Shown here: in pieces, positions 7,751 to 16,200 of the stretch
Numbering within the stretch: the stretch's first letter is position 1
How the letters are laid out: each line of letters begins with the position of its first letter
DNA from: Nostocales cyanobacterium LEGE 12452
GTDB lineage: Bacteria > Cyanobacteriota > Cyanobacteriia > Cyanobacteriales > Nostocaceae
DNA: 34,467 nucleotides
Direction of reading: 5' to 3'
Assembly (NCBI GenBank): GCA_015206945.1
Contig: JADEXV010000063.1
Coordinates: 1 to 34,467, forward strand
Translations under genes and position numbers: made by a program
The notes under the pieces: generated by a model
Told to the model about the DNA's origin: nothing
Database searches by the model: none
What the model saw: the letters and a program-made list of their open reading frames with translations, nothing else

Positions 7751-9067
7751 TTAATTCCTTGGTGTACGTCGGTTTCTCAGAAAATCAGGTATATCTAATC
7801 CAGGTTTTTCTTTAGGTTCTGGAATTGGAGTTGGAGTTGGAGTTGAACTTGGAGTCGAGGTTGAGGGATTAACTGCGGGTTGCTGTGTTGGTGGACGCTT
7901 CGACGTATTAGGTGCTACTCGAACGTTAGCCACGCTTTGTTGTACCGCAGCTTGCACTTCACCTGTAAATCCGGTGGCAATTACAGTAATTCTTACCTCA
8001 CCTTGGAGCCTGTCATCAATTACAGCCCCAAAAATAATATTGGCGTTGGGATCAACTACCTCATAGATTGCTTCTGCGGCTGCATTAACTTCATGTAAAG
8101 TCAGGTCAGTACCACCTGTAATATTAAATACAACCCCTCTAGCGCCTTCAATAGAACACTCTAGTAATGGTGAAGAAATAGCTGCGATCGCAGCTTCTCT
8201 AGCTCTGGATTTTCCAGAGCTAACGCCTATTCCCATCAAAGCCGAACCTGCATCTGCCATCACAGCTCGAACATCAGCAAAGTCAACGTTTACCAAGCCG
8301 GGGATCGTGATGATATCAGAAATACCTTGCACCCCTTGACGCAGCACATCATCTGCATAGCGAAAAGCTTCTTGTACAGGTGTTTGTTCGGGGATCACTT
8401 CCAGCAGTTTGTTGTTGGGGATAATGATCAGTGTATCTACTCTACTTTTTAGTCCTTCAATACCTTGTTCCGCTTGACTGGTGCGGCGGCGTCCCTCAAA
8501 AACAAATGGACGTGTTACTACACCAACAGTTAGAGCGCCCATTTCTTTGGCCACTTCTGCCACGATTGGTGCTGCACCTGTCCCAGTACCACCCCCCATA
8601 CCAGCAGTGATAAATACTAAATCTGCACCCTCTAAAGCCGTAGCAATTTCGTCCCGTGATTCCTCAGCTGCCTTTTGACCGATAGCAGGATTACCACCCG
8701 CTCCTAAACCCCGTGTTAGCTTCTGCCCAATTTGCAATCGACTTGGAGCGCCAGCTAAGGTAAGAGCTTGGGCATCAGTGTTAATTGACCAAAACTCTAC
8801 CCCAGAGACATCAGACTCGATCATGCGGTTAACAGCATTGCCACCACCACCACCGACGCCAATCACTTTGATGTTGGCGACCCGACCAGGAACAATCTCG
8901 CCAATTCGGCTATTTTCAGGAGAAATTTTCTTATTATCGTGATTTTGTCCGAAGTTCAGCCCAGAGTTATTAAAGGGATTGGTCGAGTTAACTGCCAGAG
9001 AGAACCCCGGCTGTCCCGTAGATTGGGAATTTTTATAGTTAAGTCCTTGGTTATTATCAAGTGTCAT
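7751..9067 (-). CDS. ftsZ: Cell division protein FtsZ
   Basis: A tubulin-like GTPase that assembles the division ring at midcell. The protein has 438 residues. The GTPase core begins near residue 66 ([17 protein letters not shown]). The tubulin signature [10 protein letters not shown] is at 158-167 and the T7 synergy loop NVDFADV at 260-266. A Pro/Thr/Ser linker follows from about 385, ending in the conserved tail [10 protein letters not shown] that binds partners such as SepF or FtsA-like tethers. The 60-residue Asn/Ser-rich extension before the core is longer than in E. coli and typical of heterocystous cyanobacteria. ftsQ lies upstream on the same strand but over 1 kb away, so ftsZ probably has its own promoter. 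Confidence 0.98.
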   Translation of the reverse strand: MTLDNNQGLNYKNSQSTGQPGFSLAVNSTNPFNNSGLNFGQNHDNKKISPENSRIGEIVPGRVANIKVIGVGGGGGNAVNRMIESDVSGVEFWSINTDAQALTLAGAPSRLQIGQKLTRGLGAGGNPAIGQKAAEESRDEIATALEGADLVFITAGMGGGTGTGAAPIVAEVAKEMGALTVGVVTRPFVFEGRRRTSQAEQGIEGLKSRVDTLIIIPNNKLLEVIPEQTPVQEAFRYADDVLRQGVQGISDIITIPGLVNVDFADVRAVMADAGSALMGIGVSSGKSRAREAAIAAISSPLLECSIEGARGVVFNITGGTDLTLHEVNAAAEAIYEVVDPNANIIFGAVIDDRLQGEVRITVIATGFTGEVQAAVQQSVANVRVAPNTSKRPPTQQPAVNPSTSTPSSTPTPTPIPEPKEKPGLDIPDFLRNRRTPRN

Positions 9068-9127
9068 TGGATTTGTGAAAGGGTAGATAAACGACTTTTT
9101 CAGGTATTATTCACCTAAGAGTCAACT

Positions 9128-9403
9128 TTAGTTTGACAATGCCACAATACTATGGCGTTGTTCTTTATTATTTTCACTACTGCCAAGCCTAACAGAATTG
9201 GCAGTGCGAAAATTTGCTATGGGATAAGCTTTTAACACAGCCGATCGCACAGCCAATTCTAGAGAAGTATACCTATATTTATCTAAAACTGACCTGTATA
9301 ACTTCAACCAGACATTAGTCTTACCACAGGGCATAACTTGTAAAGACACACTACAGCGTATCTTCTCTGCCTCAATAATAATATTGTTAATAGGTTTCAC
9401 CAT
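9128..9403 (-). CDS. Possible small protein between ftsQ and ftsZ
   Basis: A 91-codon frame from an ATG at 9403 (an in-frame TTG lies at 9430). I do not recognise it. Residues are balanced and not low-complexity (for example LKLYRSVLDKYRYTSLELAV near the middle), with no signal peptide or membrane segment. It ends 60 bases before the ftsZ start and reads the same way as ftsQ and ftsZ. No clear Shine-Dalgarno was found. Either a small lineage gene in the division cluster or a chance frame in a long leader. Confidence 0.35.
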   Translation of the reverse strand: MVKPINNIIIEAEKIRCSVSLQVMPCGKTNVWLKLYRSVLDKYRYTSLELAVRSAVLKAYPIANFRTANSVRLGSSENNKEQRHSIVALSN

Positions 9404-9430
9404 TGGGGATGATTGCAACTTTATACACAA

Positions 9431-10128
9431 AATCTACCTTCTACTTACTTATCCTTAAGGTTAAACTAAGCAAGAATTTACTTGTCAGACTATATCTGAT
9501 TAATTTGTTGTTTGGGTGGTCTCAATGGACACTTTGTTGAAGCAATAGTCTATCCTACAAGAACCCTCACTAGTGCGGCCAACAAATCAAGGTTTCCTAA
9601 GAGATTTCGTCACCTAATAGGAATTACAGCACAGAACAGTCCAAACTGATTGCCCAGAAGCAATGCTTATGCAACTTTAGGCGTTATCGTTATAGATTCA
9701 AACTTCGGTAAACTGTCTTTGGAAGTATCCTCAACAGACCAAAGTCAGAGCCTTTTGTCTCTGCACTTAGATGACGGCGTAAACCGTTCTCATCAGTGGC
9801 CTCTACTCACTAGTCTGAATCTGAATGAAAAGCTCAAGCAACTTTCTCTTTTTTGCATTGGGTTTAGCCAAAGAATGTATGCACAGAAGGCGTTTTGCAG
9901 TCCATAGACCATTATTAGATCGTCTGACATCTTGCACCCTAATATTAGATGTTAGGGTAACAATTGAGGGTATGTTACTCCCAATGGAGATTTTATGATT
10001 GATCTTCTCATTTTAATTAGAAGTTAATGCCGATTTTCGTGCGATTTGCTGGAAAACTGAAAATAATTAATATATTTATCAGCATAAAGCTTCTTAATTT
10101 ACTAGGAGCTATCAAAATAATAAACATG
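9431..10128. other. Intergenic region downstream of ftsQ
   Basis: No convincing gene is seen; a plus-strand frame at 9650-9907 was rejected. The only structure noted is a 7-bp dyad, ACCCTAA (9936-9942) with TTAGGGT (9952-9958), without a T-run. Part of this stretch may be the ftsZ promoter and leader region. Confidence 0.4.
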
Positions 10129-10962
10129 CTAAATGTTTTTAAGGATTTTGGGAGTTAATTTTTGGTCTTTTTGGTTCATCTGTACTAATGGAAAATCGGG
10201 ATTTTTTAGATCAATATACTCTATTTGACCGGGATTAAATTTTGTTGCTAAATGGCGCATTTGGGCGAGTACCTTAATTTGTTCAGATAACTGGGGACCT
10301 GGAACACCGAGATGCACATTTCCTAATTCTGTTTTCAAAATTAAATTTGTTGGATTTTGGCAATCAATTTCCATCACTTTCACAGGACTTTGACTCACAG
10401 CTTCATGGAGTTGAGTCCAGTAGAGGCAGTATTGATTTGGCGAACCAATTACTCTGAGATTGGGTAATTTTCTAGTGGGATTCAGTGATGTATATTTTTC
10501 TAAAGGCATCCAGGCCCCACTTGCATCTAGCAAGCCGATTGTTACTTTTTTGTTGCCACGTGTTTGAGTTACTGCTACAGGTACTCGTTCTTGGATTTCA
10601 ATGATTAATCCAGGAGGAAATAGGCGGCGTCTGACGATCGCTTGGGCAATAGTTGGTTGTTTCTTTAAAGAGTTAGCGATCGCTGACGGTTCAATCCGCC
10701 ACAAAGACTGAGGGTAAGACAGCACCAACAATGACTGAGTTGTTTGATCCGACAGCAATTTATTGCCTGATTTCATCACTATTTGTTTGGGAGCCTTTAG
10801 CATCCACATCGGTTGGACAGCTACCCATAACAATCCACCCGCCAAACCAGTAATGGCAAAGGTTCGCCAAATAGCTTGAATAATTCTCATCTGCCGCTGT
10901 CGGCGCAATTTCTGACGACGCTGGGCTAGATGCGTGCGGGAAACTGATACTATGCCAGCCAT
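10129..10962 (-). CDS. ftsQ: Cell division protein FtsQ
   Basis: A bitopic division protein that links early and late divisome parts. The protein has 277 residues: a basic cytoplasmic start (RRQKLRRQRQMR, residues 15-26), one membrane helix at about 32-51, then a periplasmic POTRA domain (from KAPKQIVMKSGNKLL) and the FtsQ/DivIB domain (VRRRLFPPGLIIEIQER). The length fits cyanobacterial FtsQ. The start codon has an excellent AGAGGTG upstream. No murC, murB or ddl gene lies upstream in this window, although such genes often precede ftsQ elsewhere. Upstream, about 900 bases without a gene separate it from a divergent ATPase gene. Confidence 0.93.
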   Translation of the reverse strand: MAGIVSVSRTHLAQRRQKLRRQRQMRIIQAIWRTFAITGLAGGLLWVAVQPMWMLKAPKQIVMKSGNKLLSDQTTQSLLVLSYPQSLWRIEPSAIANSLKKQPTIAQAIVRRRLFPPGLIIEIQERVPVAVTQTRGNKKVTIGLLDASGAWMPLEKYTSLNPTRKLPNLRVIGSPNQYCLYWTQLHEAVSQSPVKVMEIDCQNPTNLILKTELGNVHLGVPGPQLSEQIKVLAQMRHLATKFNPGQIEYIDLKNPDFPLVQMNQKDQKLTPKILKNI

Positions 10963-11865
10963 TCACACCTCTTTTTGATTGCAATCTAAATTCCTTGACA
11001 AGCTCGTATCATTATTAATTTCAATAAATACTGTTGGCATCTTTTAGCCGCTCTCCTCAAGAATTTTTTTATTTTTAGTAACACTTTACAGTAACTACAC
11101 AATGATTATGGCCTAGTTATTATTCCTATTAAAGTTTCCGGTGTCCATTTTTAACTGACTGTAGTCTTTTTGACAAGCTATTTTTAAAGATTTTTCCTTA
11201 AAGATTACAAAATATTAATTGAGATATGTGGGATTTTGCTTTCTTGACAAATAGAATGTGAAATGATAAATAAGTATTCCTGGATCTCTGTATAGCTTGC
11301 TATAATTCATACCAGCTAGACTCGCCAGCCATCTAAACTGAGAACAATGAAAAATTGTAGTTTTTTTTACTTATTCTCTCAGCCATACAATTTTGTAGCA
11401 GGTCAAACAGAAGGGAGAGATTGTCAAAACCTCAATAGTAGGTGTAAAAAGGACAGATATGCTTAAGACCTGACAGGTCGAATGGCACCAATATAAAGAT
11501 GTAACCCTTGCCAGGTATGGATATAGGGGATAGGGTGTAGGTTCGTAAAAAATCAAGAAAAGTAAAAATAAGTGCGAACATAAATAAAGTTCTTTGCTAC
11601 GCAACGCTGGCGCAAACGTCACTATACCCCACACCCTACACCCCACATCCCAAAGCTTTGTAGATAATGGGTTTGCATTATCTTAGTGCCATTCGCTATT
11701 AGGGTCAATTAAATCTCTACGATACTACTGGCAGTAATCTGGCAACAAGTGCTGTCTTTTGCAAGACCTAGCACCTTATGAGTCAATCCTGTATCTACAT
11801 CCTAGATAGAGATTAATTGTATAAAAAATCCAAACTAAACTGCATCTACATAAACCTCTACATAC
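10963..11865. other. Long divergent intergenic region ftsQ / ATPase
   Basis: About 900 bases without a supportable gene, AT-rich in its first half. At 11523-11545 and 11622-11645 there are Nostoc-like GGGTGTAGG and CCTACACCC strings, an inverted pair of at least 9 bp. It should hold the promoters of both flanking divergent genes, but no motif is clear enough to call. Confidence 0.45.
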
Positions 11866-13197
11866 ATGAAAACGACATTAAATTTGTCACGTTTTTATAA
11901 AGCATGTAACCCTAGCTACACGCTAAATATAAGTAACGTCCTAGATCGGCAGTATTACATAGATTTTGCTGATGTACGTGGTTGCAAGATTGTCGAAGAA
12001 TTGCAACGAACTATCATTCGGATTTCTCCTGATGAGCCAACCTGTCAGTTATTTACGGGTCATATTGGCTGCGGTAAGTCAACGGAATTGCAGCGCCTCA
12101 AGACAGAACTAGAATTGGCAGGATTTCATGTGGTTTATTTTGAGTCTAGTCAAGACTTAGACATGGCGGATATTGATATCAGCGATATTTTGCTGAGTGT
12201 AGCCCGTCAAGTCAGTGCCAGTTTAGAAAGTATTAGCATCAAACTCAAGCCTGGTTACTTTACTAATTTGTTTAAAGAAGTAGGCGATTTTTTGCAAAGC
12301 CCCATAGAGCTTTCTGGACAAGCGGAGTTGTCCTTGGGTATTGCCAAAATTACCGCCAAAACCAAAGATAGCACCCAGATGCGGAATCAACTAAGACAAT
12401 ATCTGGAACCGCGAACCAATAGTATTTTGCAAGCGATTAACGAAGAGATTTTAGACAAGGCTGTTGAACAGCTAAAGCTAAGGGGTCAAAAAGGACTGGT
12501 AGTGATTGTAGATAATTTGGATCGAGTGGATATGCGTCCTTTAGCATCGGGGCGATCGCAACCAGAATATCTTTTCATTGACCGAGGCGAACAATTACGC
12601 CGACTTAAATGCCACCTAGTTTACACAATTCCCCTGGCGTTAATTTTCTCCAATGAGTATGAGACACTAAAAAATCGTCTGGGGGGAGGGATTGCACCCA
12701 AAGTACTGCCGATGGTATTAGTGCGGCAAAGAGATGGCAGTGACTACGAACCAGGGATGTCGCTAGTGCGCCAGTTAGTACTAGCTAGAGCTTTTCCAGA
12801 AGTTCCTTTAAATAGCAGACTTTTATTAATTACAGAATTATTCGATCACTCCCAAACCTTGGATCGTCTATGTCGCGTTAGTGGTGGTCACATTCGTAAC
12901 TTATTGGGCTTACTTTATAGCTGTCTGCAACGACAAGATCCGCCTTTTTCTAGGGACTGCTTAGAAGCCGTGATTAAGGACTACCGTGACGATCTACTAT
13001 TAGCTATTGATGAGTCCCAGTGGGAATTATTGTTTGAAGTAGTACAGCAGCAGAGAGTTAAAGGTGAGTCTGACTATCAGAGCTTACTAAGAAGCATGTA
13101 TCTGTTTGAATATCGCGATCCTGTGGGGCGCTGGTTTGGCATCAGTCCAGCCTTGGCAGAAACAGAAAAAGTTTTGGCTTGGCAACAAAATAAGTAA
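11866..13197 (+). CDS. P-loop AAA/STAND-like ATPase
   Basis: A 443-residue ATPase. Walker A (GHIGCGKST) is at residues 65-73 and Walker B (VVIVDNLDRV) has its Asp at 216. TIPLAL (about 260) follows at the usual place of a sensor 1 strand. The N-terminal ACNPSYTL/DVRGCKIVEEL part and the C-terminal helical region resemble cyanobacterial KAP/Orc-like P-loop NTPases, but I cannot name a family. No signal peptide or membrane segment is evident, so it is probably cytoplasmic. The STAND-WD40 gene follows 40-80 bases on in the same direction, so the two are likely co-transcribed; an ATPase partner or regulator of the larger protein is an inference. The ATG start is clear, without a strong Shine-Dalgarno. 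Confidence 0.85.
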   Translation: MKTTLNLSRFYKACNPSYTLNISNVLDRQYYIDFADVRGCKIVEELQRTIIRISPDEPTCQLFTGHIGCGKSTELQRLKTELELAGFHVVYFESSQDLDMADIDISDILLSVARQVSASLESISIKLKPGYFTNLFKEVGDFLQSPIELSGQAELSLGIAKITAKTKDSTQMRNQLRQYLEPRTNSILQAINEEILDKAVEQLKLRGQKGLVVIVDNLDRVDMRPLASGRSQPEYLFIDRGEQLRRLKCHLVYTIPLALIFSNEYETLKNRLGGGIAPKVLPMVLVRQRDGSDYEPGMSLVRQLVLARAFPEVPLNSRLLLITELFDHSQTLDRLCRVSGGHIRNLLGLLYSCLQRQDPPFSRDCLEAVIKDYRDDLLLAIDESQWELLFEVVQQQRVKGESDYQSLLRSMYLFEYRDPVGRWFGISPALAETEKVLAWQQNK

Positions 13198-13199
13198 TA

Positions 13200-13293
13200 G
13201 TCAATTGTCATTTGTCATTAGTCATTTGTTAGTGAACTAATGACCAATACCCCATATCCAATGCCTAATACTCCATATCCAATGACTAATGAC
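13200..13293 (+). repeat. Heptamer array and 21-mer repeat at a gene start
   Basis: Five 7-base units (GTCAATT, GTCATTT, GTCATTA, GTCATTT, GTTAGTG) fill 13200-13234. Two 21-base units that match at 18 of 21 positions follow at 13240-13260 and 13261-13281, then a partial unit. GTCAATT is a rotation of TTGTCAA, a known Anabaena short tandem repeat (STRR) unit. The 21-mers are in frame with the next gene and code for its first 14 residues. Confidence 0.75.
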
Positions 13294-16200
13294 AAACAGC
13301 TACGCCTCTACACCAAAGAAAATCAGCATACTTTGCAAAGACTGATTAGAGCGATCGCACTTTCCGAAGGTCAATTTGCTCTGATTTTAGTTCGATGCAA
13401 CTATGGGCGATTACGCGAGCAAATGCTACAGAATATTCGCTCGAACACCCAAGAAATTAATATCAGAGAAATCGTTCTTAATCCATCAACTACTTCTTTA
13501 CACAGCACAATAATCTCAGAACTATCTTTAGATAATCCTGCCGTCCTTACAGACTCTTTGCCATCTGCTGTGATGGTTTTTGGTATTGAGTCAACTACCG
13601 ACCTAGAAAACTTACTTACAGGTCTCAATCAAGCACGAGATATCTATGCTGCTACTTTTCCATTTCCGGTGGTGTTGTGGCTACAAGATGAAGTGGCATC
13701 ATTGCTTTCAAGATTAGCACCTGATTTCAAAAGCTGGGCTGCAACCACTATTAAATTTGAAATGGCCAAAGCAGATTTAATTGCTTTGATCTCTCAAGAG
13801 GAAGAATCTTTATTTGCCAAAGTTTTAGAAGCAGGTGCTGAAATGTTTTTATCTAATGCCTTTTTAGATTTAGATCCTAAGTCGCAACACCGCCACGAAA
13901 TAGAATCAGCCCGTAATGATTTACTACGCCTGTATGGCGTTAAATTAACACCAGGATTAGAAGCTAGTTTAGAATTTGTGTTGGGGCGAGATAAATACGC
14001 CAACGATCAAATTAATGGTGCTTTAGCCAATTATCAAAGAAGCCTTGCATTATGGCAGCAGGAAGCAAGGAGAGTAGCAGAGTGGGAGAGTAATTCTTCT
14101 TTGCCTCTCTCATGTCCTCAACCTATGTCACCCTCATCTTTACTCAAGCAAGCAATAGTATTATTCCACCTGGGGCTTTGTTATCACCGAATGGCAGACT
14201 TATACCAGAATACTAGTAGCTATTGCGAACATGCTCTGTCGTGGTTTAAACAATGTTTGGAGCTATTGGAGGAAGTACAAAGAGAAGACTTAGTTGCTAA
14301 ATTCATTTTGCCTGCTTGTGAAATGCTGCAACGTTTACAAGCCTGGGATGAATTAAAAGAATTAGCTCAAAAGTCATTATACCTACATAAAACTTATGGA
14401 ACTCCCGCACAAGTTGCTCAAAATTATGGTTTTTTGGCAAACGTGGCGGCTTCAGAATCGAATTGGGTACTGGCTCATGAATTAGCAAATACAGCACTTT
14501 CTATCTCCGAAGAAGTAACACAAGTTTCTTTGCGAGACGCTTTGCGAAGACGACGAGAAGAAAGTTGGTATCTTCTCTTGCTAGCACGCACACAAAGGCA
14601 TCTGGGTGAGTCGGAAGAAGCTATCAATAACTTGGAATGGGCAAGAGTAGTTTGTGAGCTACAACATCAGCCATTACTTTACTTAGATATTTTAGAAGAA
14701 CTGCGATCGCTTTACTTTTTTGAATGTCATAACTATACAGAAGCCTTTAAGCTGAAGCAAGAAAAAATTAAAATAGAACATCAGTATGGCTTTCGTGCCT
14801 TTATCGGAGCAAGTCAATTACAGCCACAACGCCCCAGAATTAACCCAGTACTAGAACCTCACAAAATACCGTTTATTCCTGAAGAAATTGCTCAAGAAAT
14901 ATCTGCTTCTGGACGGCAACAAGATGTCAATCGTTTAATTGAAAGAATTGCCCGTGCTGACTACAAACTCACAGTTATTTATGGGCCATCTGGTGTAGGT
15001 AAAAGTTCAATTCTCAAAGCTGGTTTAGTTCCAGCACTCAAGGGAAAAGTTATCGGTGAACGCATTCCTATACCGATTGTTTTGTCTGTTTATACTGATT
15101 GGATAACAATCTTGAGCAGCAGTATCAACCAAGCATTAGCATACACAGGAATATCAGTTAATATTGACTCTACACCCACCATAATACTAGAAAGAATTCG
15201 GCTAGCATCTGAACGCAATTATACAATAGTTATCATATTAGATCAGTTTGAAGAATTTTTCTTTGTTAGTAATCCTCCTACACAAAGAATAGAATTTTAT
15301 AAGTTTTTTAGTGAATGTTTAAATATTTCTTATGTAAAAATTATTCTTTCGTTACGAGAAGATTACTTACATCATTTATTAGAATTTGAACGTTTGAGTC
15401 AGAAAAATAGTACTGGCTTATACGATTTAGGAGTAATTAATAAAAATATTCTTGATAAAGATATTCGCTACTATTTAGGAAAGTTTTCTAGCAGAGATGC
15501 CAAAGCCATAATTCACAGTCTTACTCAACGTTCACATTATGAACTAAGTGAGGAATTAATTAACCGATTAGTCCAGGATTTGACAGGAGAACTAGACGAA
15601 GTACATCCAATTGAATTACAAATAGTCGGTGCTCAACTACAAATAGAAAACATTACGACACTTGCTGAATATAAGCTTTGTGGTGGCTCGGCAAAATTGG
15701 TGGAACGTTGGTTAGGGGAAGTTATCAAAGACTGCGGTCAAGAGAACGAAGAGTTAAGTTGGAAATTATTATTTGAGTTAACAGATGAAAAGGGGACGCG
15801 ACCTTTAAAAACTAAAGCTGATTTAGCGACTGCATTAGTTAATAATTATGATATAGATACGATATCAAGCTTTGACAAAGTTGGAGAACTGATTTTAGAA
15901 ATATTGGTGGGTTCAGGCTTGGTATTGCGAGTTAGAGAAGAGTTAGGCGATCGCTACCAGTTGGTTCACGATTATTTAGTTGAACCAATTCGCCAAAAGA
16001 ACAACTATGGTATGCTCGCCGAATTAGAAAAAATCAAACTTGAAAAAACTAGAGCCGAAGCAGCCCAACAACTTAGTCAAAAGCAACTAAATTTGGTATT
16101 GCAACGACGACTGCGGGAAGCGCGGATAGCAGGTGCAATCCTAGCAATTATGGGGGGAACAATAGCAGCGTTATGGTGGCAAGCCGACTTACAAAAAAGA

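Noticed and set aside
9650-9907. 85-codon plus-strand frame
   Set aside because: It opposes the division genes, has no ribosome binding site and its composition is not gene-like.
11371-11646. 91-codon minus-strand frame upstream of the ATPase gene
   Set aside because: It runs through GGGTGTAGG/CCTACACCC repeat DNA, is Leu/Tyr/Pro-rich, and has no supporting start signal.
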